Of a DNA stretch of 23,043 nucleotides, positions 1 through 8,767 are shown piece by piece. The first letter of the stretch is position 1. Every line of letters starts with the position of its first letter. The stretch is from Salisapilia sapeloensis (lineage: Eukaryota > Oomycota > Peronosporomycetes > Peronosporales > Salisapiliaceae). The stretch covers positions 1 through 23,043 of the forward strand of contig JAADVB010000270.1 in assembly GCA_023334545.1 (NCBI GenBank), in the 5' to 3' direction. Position numbers and translations under genes: made by a program. The notes beneath the pieces were generated by a model. It was not told the origin of the DNA and did not search any database. It saw only the letters and a program-made list of their open reading frames with translations.

Positions 1-138
1 CGCGAGCTTTTCTATCGGCTGATCCCAATCGCCTTCGAGATGGGAAGCTCGGCCATCCTAACGGAAGCATGTATGTATCATGCGCTAGCTACGAACCGTG
101 TGGACCTTTACAATCCTGGACCATCAAGAGAGCATTGA
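1..138 (+). CDS. 3' end of a protein gene cut by the window edge
   Basis: Frame 1 is open from the first base to a TGA at 136-138 and gives 45 C-terminal residues. They start with a hydrophobic stretch (LFYRLIPIAFEMG) and end in PGPSREH. I do not recognise the family. The frame has more G/C at third codon positions than the competing open frame 3 (3-152), which is why I prefer it. It could also be a last exon whose acceptor lies outside the window. The product and full length cannot be judged. Confidence 0.4.
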   Translation, partial: RELFYRLIPIAFEMGSSAILTEACMYHALATNRVDLYNPGPSREH

Positions 139-424
139 CCCGACAGTCATAGTATCCAAGTGGTTACATAAGATCACTCATCCACTTGAATGAAACGAAT
201 GCAGCGTAAACACCTTTCACTAAAAAAATTGAAAACAAAGTTTTATATTTAAAAACTTTTTTTAGCTGTCACCCACTACAAACTTCTAGATAAATCCTGT
301 ACCGTAACTTGAAGTAAAAAATTTATATCGAATTCTACTTCAGTTCCTAGCTTGTAGCTGCCTTCATTTCTAGTTTAATCCGACCGATCACAAGTAGTTT
401 GAAGCAAGAAGAAACCAAGTCAAC
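139..424. other. intergenic region, promoter side of the MLF-like gene
   Basis: This AT-rich stretch has runs of A and T around 221-265 and no convincing open frame or RNA gene. It should hold the 3' UTR of the partial gene on the left and the promoter and 5' UTR of the MLF-like gene on the right. Apart from the initiator-like site at 363-370 I see no distinct element. Confidence 0.6.
363..370 (+). promoter_or_regulatory. oomycete-type initiator (Inr) candidate
   Basis: TTCATTTC matches all eight positions of the oomycete initiator core YTCATTYY and lies 55 bp before the ATG at 425, a normal distance for this element. The downstream flanking part (CAWTTT) is poorly matched. The motif is known for the group; its use here is inferred. 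Confidence 0.4.
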
Positions 425-988
425 ATGCTATCTCCGTGGGAACGCGTTCGACCTCAGCGATGGCACGCAGATGCTGCATTCGAGTCCTCATTGCAAGACT
501 TGGAGCATATGAGTGACCACATGAACCAATTGGGCAACCCATTCTCTCGCGACCTATGGGCAGACACGGGCTTTGATTCCGATGACGACTTCTTTGCGGA
601 CTTGCCTATGCACAAGGTAAGTGGCAAGAAGCAAAAGACCGAGAGTGACCAGTCGGCGTCGACGGACTCGGATGATGATCCGGAAGGCAAACGCGGATAC
701 TCGAGCTACTCGTACAGCAGCTCATCTATCATGGACGACAATGGAAAGCCTGTCAAGAGCACGCGTCGCCACTACACGGATTCTCGCGGTCGTATGAAAG
801 CTATTCACGATCGCGAGTACAATGGCAAGAAGCTCCGATCTACGTGGCACCGTCGAAACAAGGATGACGAAGGTACGTACGAGACCATTTGCTCGGACGG
901 TACGCCGGAAGACTTTGAAAAGCTATGGTCTGGCACGGTCTTTGGTCAGAACGATACGAAGCGGATCCAAGACAAGGATTCGGACTAA
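425..988 (+). CDS. small acidic protein resembling myeloid leukemia factor (MLF) family
   Basis: Single-exon gene of 187 residues from an ATG at 425. The N-terminal half is acidic (DSDDDFFADLP, residues about 51-61), followed by a Ser/Asp-rich linker. The C-terminal half has the layout of MLF proteins: a Tyr/Ser run (YSSYSYSSSS) then a GKPVKSTRR segment, an SRGRMKAIHDRE segment, and a final PEDFEKLW acidic-aromatic motif. In animals MLF proteins shuttle between nucleus and cytoplasm and associate with DnaJ/Hsp70 chaperones; transfer of that role is inference. Similarity is in pattern rather than strong identity, so a lineage-specific protein is also possible. An intragenic GTAAGT at 617 resembles a splice donor, but read-through is in frame and no good acceptor follows. 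It converges on LEU2 with 70 bp between stop codons. Confidence 0.55.
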   Translation: MLSPWERVRPQRWHADAAFESSLQDLEHMSDHMNQLGNPFSRDLWADTGFDSDDDFFADLPMHKVSGKKQKTESDQSASTDSDDDPEGKRGYSSYSYSSSSIMDDNGKPVKSTRRHYTDSRGRMKAIHDREYNGKKLRSTWHRRNKDDEGTYETICSDGTPEDFEKLWSGTVFGQNDTKRIQDKDSD

Positions 989-1058
989 TACAAATGATTT
1001 TTAACCCAACGATGATTTCCTTACAGTCTCCTACTCGTACTATGGTTACAAGTACATC

Positions 1059-2299
<1,241 letters not shown>

Positions 2300-2350
2300 C
2301 CTGCTAATTCGAAAATACCGCTTATAGGATCGAGCTGACGCCTCAAGGTG

Positions 2351-2360
2351 ATTGCGCAAT
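2351..2360. promoter_or_regulatory. palindrome ATTGCGCAAT, copy 1
   Basis: Perfect 10-bp palindrome identical to the consensus C/EBP-class bZIP site. It lies 52 bp upstream of the LEU2 ATG. With its flanks it reads TGATTGCGCAATA, shared exactly with copy 2. A role in control of leucine synthesis is inferred. Confidence 0.5.
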
Positions 2361-2376
2361 ATATACCTTTCAGCTG

Positions 2377-2386
2377 ATTGCGCAAT
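2377..2386. promoter_or_regulatory. palindrome ATTGCGCAAT, copy 2
   Basis: Second exact copy of the palindrome, 26 bp from copy 1 (centre to centre), about two and a half helical turns. The 13-bp context TGATTGCGCAATA is identical in both, so the repeat extends beyond the palindrome itself. Confidence 0.5.
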
Positions 2387-2429
2387 AAGTATTTTTCATC
2401 TGATTCGTGGAAATATGATTGAAATTTAA

Positions 2430-2434
2430 CCAAT
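2430..2434 (+). promoter_or_regulatory. CCAAT box
   Basis: CCAAT within AACCAATCAGC, 45 bp upstream of the ATG at 2479. This context is typical of NF-Y sites. The short distance would leave a very short 5' UTR, so the site may serve the alpha-like gene or, read backwards (ATTGG), LEU2. Confidence 0.3.
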
Positions 2435-2478
2435 CAGCATGTGATAGATATAACACGCTATTTTACGACACGATCGGC

Positions 2479-4317
2479 ATGTTGGGTATTAGGAGATCAG
2501 TGGGAGCGCTTGTGCGACGTACTGTAGCTCAACGGAGTACGCATCGATATGTACATACGTCCCAAGTGGTCTTGCAAGCTATTGGCGGCAAACGATTGAC
2601 TGAATCATCGGAAACGATGCTCTTACAGCAGCTAACGGAGGCTATGGAGGATAAGCCGGACGCCAATGATGCACAGGATCCTTCGAAAGACCGACGTGCC
2701 TTTGCAGGTACCATCATGGATGTGAAGAACCACATTGCAACGGTGTCAGGACTACGTAATGTTACCATTGGTTCTAGCATCGCTATTTACGCCAAAAATG
2801 CTGCAGACGAAGAGAAGTCTCCCGTCTGTAGTGGCATCGTCCTGTTTCTCGGAACGCATGAGACTCAAATCGCTTTATTTCCACGTGATGCAGCCATCGA
2901 ATCTGTGAGAAACGTATCACTAGGTATGAAAGCCGAGATGGTAGCCAAGCATCTCGAGATCCCTGTGAACCCCGTCCGTCTCACTGGCCACGTCATCGAT
3001 CCACTCGGCAATGTCATCGACATGGGCACAGCACCTAAATCTGACCAACCAGAGCCAACGGATGACTCTCTATCATTAGCATGGGGAGCTAGCAACATCC
3101 CGTCTATCCACCAACGTACGTCCTTCCAAGAGCCATTCGAAACCGGCATTTCTGCCATCGATTGCTTCAAACCACTTGCATTCGGATATCGATTTGGTAT
3201 CTACGGACCGAAGAATACGGGCAAAACTAGACTCGTACTAGACATTCTTGCGAGGCACATCCAACAAGCACAGGAGCGGAAGCAAGAGGTTCCACACATT
3301 GTCTACGTGTGCATCGGGAAGACGTCCCAACGTCTCCACCAGGTCGTCGATCTCCTGAAACAAGCTGACGTACTACAACACACGACTGTCATATCAGCAG
3401 ATGACCGTAGCTCCTCCATCCTGCAGTTTCTCGCGCCATTCACTGGCTGCTCCGTCGCCGAATACTTTATGCGCTTGGGTAGTCGCAAGAGCATCGTCGT
3501 GTACGATGATTTGGCCACGCACATCCAGGCAGTCGAGTCTCTTGTCCAATCCATGCAGCTCCCAAGCGCTTCGACGCTAAGTCTCTGCGGCCACGCCGTG
3601 TTGATGGAGCGCTCTGCACCTCTTGTCGACGAGACTTCGGGCGCATACGAGTCGCTTACATCCTTAGTCCTTGCCGATACACCGGATGATCATAGTGACG
3701 AAAGCGCAGAGATCGTCGCGACGCAAGGCAACGCCGACTTATTCCGTGAACGCATGATGTCGATCGTAGATGACTCGATTGTCCTCTTACGACGTCTCGC
3801 GAGGGAACGAGTGTACCCTCCATTAGACGTGTGTGCTCCAGGCGGATCGATTCGTGGACCACCGTTCCAATCGACTATGCTCTGGCGATGCGTCCGGACG
3901 TTGCGTGCGAGACTGAACACGTCGTCGCAAGTCCAAGCTGCTGCAACGGCTGCAAGTGAGCTCGGACTCGAAGTGGAACCAGAAGCAGCGGAAGTCATGG
4001 ACTATCAGGATCTCGTGCGAGCGTTCTTTAAAGAACAGACACTCGTGCGACGTACGGACGTGGAGAAGACGCTCGGTGTTTTCTTCCTCGCGACAGTTCC
4101 GACTGGTAAACTGCCCCCAGGTCTCGACTTTCTCAGTTTCTTGAAAGAAGCGAGTGAAAGGTTCATGAACGAGTATCCGGAGGTTTGGCATGCGATTGAG
4201 ACGCATTCGACTACGGAAGAATGGAGTAAGGAGATGCAGGATCAAGTGTCAGAGACCTTGTTGACGTATCTCAAGGAGCATAAGACGGATCCGACACCAG
4301 CTTTTACACCGTGGTAG
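2479..4317 (+). CDS. divergent mitochondrial ATP synthase alpha-like protein
   Basis: Single exon, 612 residues; the start is the first in-frame ATG, and upstream codons reach only to a TTG. The N terminus is Arg/Ser-rich without acidic residues (MLGIRRSVGALVRR), as in mitochondrial presequences. An F1-alpha layout follows: a beta-barrel segment (GTIMDV..IATVSGLRNVTIG), PLGNVID, the ETGISAID segment, a P-loop GPKNTGKT at 243-250, a Walker B-like VVYDDL with Y342-L345, and an Arg at 459 (GGSIRG) where alpha carries its arginine finger. Canonical pieces are lost. The alpha GQKRSTVAQ is IGKTSQRLHQ here, RPPGREAYPGD is absent, and the family signature ending SxS reads PPLDVCAPGG. So this is a homologue of alpha, probably not the ordinary catalytic-hexamer subunit. 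In oomycetes studied so far the normal atp1 gene is in mitochondrial DNA. The role could be assembly, regulatory or moonlighting. Confidence 0.8.
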   Translation: MLGIRRSVGALVRRTVAQRSTHRYVHTSQVVLQAIGGKRLTESSETMLLQQLTEAMEDKPDANDAQDPSKDRRAFAGTIMDVKNHIATVSGLRNVTIGSSIAIYAKNAADEEKSPVCSGIVLFLGTHETQIALFPRDAAIESVRNVSLGMKAEMVAKHLEIPVNPVRLTGHVIDPLGNVIDMGTAPKSDQPEPTDDSLSLAWGASNIPSIHQRTSFQEPFETGISAIDCFKPLAFGYRFGIYGPKNTGKTRLVLDILARHIQQAQERKQEVPHIVYVCIGKTSQRLHQVVDLLKQADVLQHTTVISADDRSSSILQFLAPFTGCSVAEYFMRLGSRKSIVVYDDLATHIQAVESLVQSMQLPSASTLSLCGHAVLMERSAPLVDETSGAYESLTSLVLADTPDDHSDESAEIVATQGNADLFRERMMSIVDDSIVLLRRLARERVYPPLDVCAPGGSIRGPPFQSTMLWRCVRTLRARLNTSSQVQAAATAASELGLEVEPEAAEVMDYQDLVRAFFKEQTLVRRTDVEKTLGVFFLATVPTGKLPPGLDFLSFLKEASERFMNEYPEVWHAIETHSTTEEWSKEMQDQVSETLLTYLKEHKTDPTPAFTPW

Positions 4318-4320
4318 GAA

Positions 4321-4326
4321 AATAAA
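4321..4326 (+). terminator. AATAAA polyadenylation signal of the alpha-like gene
   Basis: AATAAA begins 3 bp after the stop codon at 4315-4317. With the usual 10-30 nt to cleavage, the mRNA would end close to or inside the PRMT7-like coding 3' end, so the two transcripts probably overlap tail to tail. Confidence 0.4.
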
Positions 4327-4357
4327 AAAGCACAAAGCAATGTTTTGGTAGCAAATC

Positions 4358-6568
4358 TTACTGCGTTTTAAAGTCTACATGAATAGTTCCTTCTGCAGCG
4401 TTAAAGGCAAAGCTCGACTCGAGCTTGTCGACTTTAGATGGCGGGAGGAATCGAACCAGCTGCTTGGCATGCACCACGGCAGGTCCAGTCGCAATGACAT
4501 GAGTGCCGTCCTTGTCTAAAGAGTATTCCACCCACACGACCACGCCATTGGCAGTCGGTGGGAGTGGACTTGTCACTTGGTTCTGGACACTGTGTGCCTT
4601 GTCGGTAAAGTTCCATCGACCGAGCTCAATCACGTCCGACACAGCTTCGTGCTCGTACATGTACACTGGGAAAGGGAAGTTTCGGTTGTAGTACTCTTCC
4701 TGGAAAATATCAAACGAGCTATGGTCAAAGCCACAGACTTGTCCGACGGCACCGAAACACTTTTGAAGGTGCGTGAACTCGACTGCCTGAGCACATACGC
4801 GAGCAGATGCAGGTAGCACAGTCGCATCAGGACTGAGTAAGTGGTCGACAGCGGATCGACGTAGCCAAAAGTTAAGCGCTTGCCATAGTGGCAAGTTCTG
4901 CATCGAATAGTAGAACGGTTCGGCTACGAGCAAGTCTACAGGTTTCGATGTATGGAGGTGGTCTAATACTAGACCTTGGCAACCAGCATGCAGGACTTCA
5001 CATTGTTCTGAGAAGCCATTTGCTTGTAGGATCTGATCATAGACACGAGCAGATACATCTTTCGACTCTATCGAAGTAACATGTTCTACGCCTCTAGAAG
5101 CTGCAAGCAAAGAACAAAGAGAACCATCACTGACATCAAGACACGAGATCGGAGTGCCAGATCCACGAGCACGAAGGCTTTGAACAGCATCCGAGATGGC
5201 ACTGTCAAACTTCTGTCGTCGATCAGAGTTGGTAAGCATGGAGATTCGCTCTGGGTTACTGACAAGGTGGAGGCCACATGTACACATGAGCGGAGACTCT
5301 CGACTGTTCTTGGTGTCCGAGTGTGCAAGATCAAACCAAAGTCGGATGTCGTCGTGGGTGGACTGGAGCATCAAGGAATCGTTTGATGAGACGCTAATAG
5401 AGGAAGCAAGTGGACAGACGACTTGTACCCAATGGTCTTGCCAGTTCTGAGCATGAGCTCGTGTCGAGTATACGATTTCATGCTCCTTGTCGAACACAAC
5501 TTCCCACCAGACAAGCACAGCGTGTGCCGTTCCGTCAGTCGTCGTCAGCATCGTATGGCGAGACGTACGCGCACTGCGCTCTTGCTCATTCTTCTTGGTA
5601 AAGTCAAAAGAAAGTATTTTTGCAGGCTCCGTCAGCAGTTTGGTCGAATCATGGAAAGCAGCAATATGAAGTGGAATTGCAGGTCGGCCTCCCGTGCATG
5701 CTGTCACGTCCTTGTTATCAACATTCATGTCTCGAGCGAGACGAACGTGCTTGTCGTTCAGTTCTAGATCTGCCGCAGCATTCAATCGATACAGCGTTTC
5801 ATTCTCTACTACTTGTACAAAGACATTGGCATGCTCAGGTACGATGACAGCATTCTCCACGAGCAAATGCTCCTTTGCATGGCGGAGTGTAGGCAGGACA
5901 GCTTCTCCGAGTAAAGCTGAATCAAAGAGCTCAGATACGAGCATATCGGCGCGTTGGGGCAAGTGTGCATTGGGGTCGTCACCAACAACTAAGTCAGTCG
6001 ACTTGCACGGGAACACGGTGATCCTGTCGTCCGGGAAATTGTGTTTGGTAACCTTGGTGGCGACTTGAGCCATCGGCTCGAACATTTCGCACGCGTAGAC
6101 GTGCTCAGCTCCATGACGAGCTGCGAGCATCGACAATAAGCCTGTACCAGTACCAATATCTAGTACAATCGGCTTCCGTTCATGAGTCTCAATAAAAGCA
6201 GAGATAGCTTTGTGTAAAGCTCGCGAGTAGCATTCGTTTCGGTCATTATCACGCAGCATGGAAGTCATTTGGGACATCGCCATGACTTGGTTATACGTGC
6301 TCTCGCGACTATCCTCCGGTTCGATCCACATGAGTCCTCCGGCAGCTGGATTCAGCTGAGCTTGCAACAGAACCTTGGACGAGCCTTGGACAAGTGAAGC
6401 TGGGTCCTCGTCATCTTCATAGTACTCATATGGAACGTCCACAACGACAGTCTCTTCAGCCGCCGCAGTCTCAATTGCGTCTTCCAATGACACCCCAGGT
6501 GCATTACCAGGCGCCGAAGTGCCTTCTCCAGCAAGACCACCGCCGTACTTGTCCACGCCAGCGTACAT
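4358..6568 (-). CDS. PRMT7: protein arginine N-methyltransferase 7-like
   Basis: SAM-dependent methylation of arginine in proteins; PRMT7 enzymes make monomethyl-arginine. Single exon, 736 residues from the first in-frame ATG. A GTG 21 codons earlier is preceded by a TGA at 6638-6640. Two tandem methyltransferase modules are visible, the PRMT7 hallmark. Module 1 has VLDIGTGTGLLSMLAA (Asp137), the double-E loop SELFDSALLGEA with Glu213 and Glu222 nine apart, and NWQDHWVQ near its end. Module 2 from about residue 430 has only a degenerate SAM motif (CLDVSDGSLCSLLAA) and AEPFYYS instead of a double-E loop. That is the known inactive second half. About 80 acidic residues precede module 1, making it a little longer than animal PRMT7. 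It converges on the alpha-like gene (40 bp apart) and diverges from NRAMP. Confidence 0.93.
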   Translation of the reverse strand: MYAGVDKYGGGLAGEGTSAPGNAPGVSLEDAIETAAAEETVVVDVPYEYYEDDEDPASLVQGSSKVLLQAQLNPAAGGLMWIEPEDSRESTYNQVMAMSQMTSMLRDNDRNECYSRALHKAISAFIETHERKPIVLDIGTGTGLLSMLAARHGAEHVYACEMFEPMAQVATKVTKHNFPDDRITVFPCKSTDLVVGDDPNAHLPQRADMLVSELFDSALLGEAVLPTLRHAKEHLLVENAVIVPEHANVFVQVVENETLYRLNAAADLELNDKHVRLARDMNVDNKDVTACTGGRPAIPLHIAAFHDSTKLLTEPAKILSFDFTKKNEQERSARTSRHTMLTTTDGTAHAVLVWWEVVFDKEHEIVYSTRAHAQNWQDHWVQVVCPLASSISVSSNDSLMLQSTHDDIRLWFDLAHSDTKNSRESPLMCTCGLHLVSNPERISMLTNSDRRQKFDSAISDAVQSLRARGSGTPISCLDVSDGSLCSLLAASRGVEHVTSIESKDVSARVYDQILQANGFSEQCEVLHAGCQGLVLDHLHTSKPVDLLVAEPFYYSMQNLPLWQALNFWLRRSAVDHLLSPDATVLPASARVCAQAVEFTHLQKCFGAVGQVCGFDHSSFDIFQEEYYNRNFPFPVYMYEHEAVSDVIELGRWNFTDKAHSVQNQVTSPLPPTANGVVVWVEYSLDKDGTHVIATGPAVVHAKQLVRFLPPSKVDKLESSFAFNAAEGTIHVDFKTQ

Positions 6569-6722
6569 GATCTCTTGGCCAACGAAACTTTGTGGTCCAC
6601 ACTTGCTCTGAAACTCCTCAAGATCGTCCACAGCGCCTCAAGTGACCTCGTCCGACGTGATCTTAGTTTCACATCGGCAGCATTCATCTCATCAATTGGC
6701 TACTGTACCAACTAACGCAATC
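6569..6722. promoter_or_regulatory. shared divergent promoter of PRMT7-like and NRAMP genes
   Basis: Only 154 bp lie between the ATG codons. A near-initiator TTCATCTC at 6683-6690 (one mismatch to YTCATTYY), followed by CAATTG, is 33 bp before the NRAMP ATG and could mark its transcription start. No element on the PRMT7 side stands out. Confidence 0.5.
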
Positions 6723-8481
6723 ATGGGTGAGCGTGATGGTCTTCTCGACCGTGACAAGAGACATCAGTCCGAGTATGATTCGTTACGAGCGGAGCTGGAG
6801 AGGTCGTGGTCAGATACGGATAAAGCTCTGGAGCTAAGTATCGGAGAGGTCGTGACACCGGATGAAGAAGCCAATGCAAGCTTTAGCTGGTCGACGTTAT
6901 GGGCATACGCTGGCCCGGGATGGCTCATGTCCATTGCGTACGTCGATCCTGGAAACTTGGAGAGTGATTTACAAGCAGGTGCGTATGGAGGATACCATCT
7001 CATCTGGGTCCTCTTCGGATCCACCGTCCTCGGGTTCTTCCTGCAGGTGCTAGCAGCTCGACTTGGTGTGGTCACTGGACGAAACTTGGCTGAAATGGCC
7101 ACGATAATGTACCCTCGTTGGGCTTCACTGACACTCTGGATCATGACCGAGATCGCCATCATCGGAAGGTAGTCTATCCTACAGTATTTTAGGTAGCTAC
7201 ACGCTAACATGGAGTGTGGACACCATTTAGTGACATCCAGGAAGTCTTAGGCTCAGCCATCGCATTTAAAATCCTCTTCAACTTCCCTCTCTGGATCGGA
7301 TGCTTGGTACGTCGACACTTTCGCCTTCATAAAGCTTATTCTAACTCCCGTCTTAGATCACAGGACTCGATACTTTTACTTTTCTACTACTACATCGCTA
7401 CGGCATTCGTAAACTAGAAGCCTTCTTCGTCTCACTCATCGCCATTATGCTCGTGTGCTTTGTCGCGAACTCTGCACAAGAAGGTGTCTCACTTACGGCA
7501 CTGGCAGGTGGATTCGTACCTCGCGTAGAGCCATACGCTGTTACACAGGCCGTAGGTATCCTCGGTGCAGTCATCATGCCACATAACATCTTCCTCCACT
7601 CGGCACTCGTCCAAACGCGTCGAGTGGATCGTCGAAACTACGCCAAAGTGCGTGAAGCGAACAAATATTTTGCCATCGAATCCGGTGGCGCGTTGCTTAT
7701 TTCCTTCTTTATCAATCTAGCTGTCCTCACGGTCTTTGCCCAAGGCTTCTTCTCCCCAGACTGTACTCCGTCATACAAAGAGGATGGACTGAATACTGCC
7801 TGTGTGCCGGGAGGTACTGCTTTTGGACCATCCTACGGCGACTGTGTCCTGGCGAGTGATGTCCATGGACAAACGGTAGGTCAATGCCAAGCCATCGGTC
7901 TCTCGCAAGCTGGCTCGGCACTCAGTGGTATGCTCGGATCATACGCTGAGGTCATTTGGGCCATTGGGCTCTTGGCAGCCGGTCAGAGCTCTACCATGAC
8001 AGGCACATACGCCGGCCAATTCGTCATGGAAGGCTTCCTTGATCTACGCATTGCACCGTGGAAGCGAGTGGCACTTACGAGATGCGTCGCACTCGTCCCT
8101 GCGCTGATTGTAGCGGTGGCGAGTCAGGAGCATCCAGCCGAAAGCGATCGACTAGACGAACTACTTAACGTCCTACAGTCGATACAACTCCCATTCGCAC
8201 TGCTACCTGTCCTCGTGTTCACTAGCTCAAGTGAGATCATGGGCTCGAACTTTGTCAACGGCTGGAAGACCGTAGCACTAGGCTGGTCGCTCGGGCTACT
8301 CGTCTGCGTCATCAATCTCTATCTGATCGGTGTCAATCTAGAAGACTTGGCATTAAGCACCTTCAGCCTCCTTCTTCTCGCAATTGTCGGCGTCCTCTAC
8401 TTTTCCTTCCTCGGCTACCTCGTCCGAGATGACTTTAAGACTGTCTACCACTGGACCCGATCCCGCATCTGTCGTACATAA
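6723..8481 (+). CDS. NRAMP: NRAMP-family divalent metal transporter
   Basis: Proton-coupled importer of Fe2+, Mn2+ and related metals. Three exons: 6723-7168, 7231-7306, 7357-8481, with GT-AG introns of 62 and 50 bp, giving 548 residues. The join restores the family sequence EIAIIG-SDIQEVLGSAIA. Diagnostic metal-site motifs are present: DPGN at 75-78 in TM1 (GWLMSIAYVDPGNLESD) and MPHN at 248-251 in TM6 (GAVIMPHNIFLHSALVQTRR). The conserved transport motif GQSSTMTGTYAGQFVMEGF is in the TM8 region. About eleven to twelve hydrophobic segments are expected and visible. A Cys-containing loop (SPDCTPSYKEDG) between TM7 and TM8 is the likely extracellular or luminal loop. The start is the first in-frame ATG; the hydrophilic tail before TM1 has an EYDSL segment. 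Plasma-membrane or vacuolar location cannot be told. Confidence 0.97.
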
Positions 8482-8767
8482 GCTATAAATCCAACCTCGA
8501 CCATCGCTTTCATCAGCGAAGCTGCCACCTTTCGTTAAGATACACTACTCGTATCCATACTCATCACCCTTCGCTCTAGTACCACATCGTCTAGTCGTCT
8601 CCTCTATGGCATGCAGTAGTCTGTACGCAGTAACCTAGTTTCCAGGTTTCAAGAGGGCTAAAGAACGAGAAAAGAAAGACGAAAACGTGATAAACGCATC
8701 AAATCGCATTGATAGCAGCGTTATATGGTGAAAAGATAAAGACGTTCTGCTTCTACTCGTACTCGTC
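8482..8767. other. convergent intergenic region between NRAMP and phosphatase genes
   Basis: 286 bp between two stop codons facing each other. It should contain both 3' UTRs. No long frame, repeat or hairpin stands out. A 71-residue minus-strand frame that crosses it and enters the phosphatase gene is not convincing. Confidence 0.6.

Larger units (their letters stand above)
2300..2478. promoter_or_regulatory. shared divergent promoter of LEU2 and the ATP synthase alpha-like gene
   Basis: Only 179 bp separate the two start codons, so both transcripts must begin here. The region holds two copies of the palindrome ATTGCGCAAT (annotated separately) on the LEU2 side, a TATATA-like stretch between them at about 2360-2365, and a CCAAT box at 2430-2434 about 45 bp before the alpha-like ATG. 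Confidence 0.7.

Noticed and set aside
3-152. Open frame 3 at the left edge, ending in TAG at 150-152
   Set aside because: It competes with frame 1, which has the higher third-position G/C seen in neighbouring genes. Neither is recognised, and frame 1 was kept at low confidence.
617-720. GTAAGT donor-like hexamer inside the MLF-like gene, suggesting an intron
   Set aside because: Reading through keeps the frame and gives a sensible sequence. The nearest AG sites give an intron that is too short (to about 652) or a frameshift (to 720).
2300-2359. N-terminal extension of LEU2 (arginine-rich, presequence-like)
   Set aside because: The extended frame begins at TTG with no ATG. The stretch overlaps the palindromic promoter site, so it is more likely 5' UTR and promoter.
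5081-6068. Several plus-strand frames of 60-124 codons
   Set aside because: All are shadows of the PRMT7-like coding region on the minus strand.
6569-6637. Extension of the PRMT7-like protein by 21 residues to a GTG
   Set aside because: No ATG occurs before the TGA at 6638-6640, and no plausible upstream exon was found without running into the NRAMP gene.
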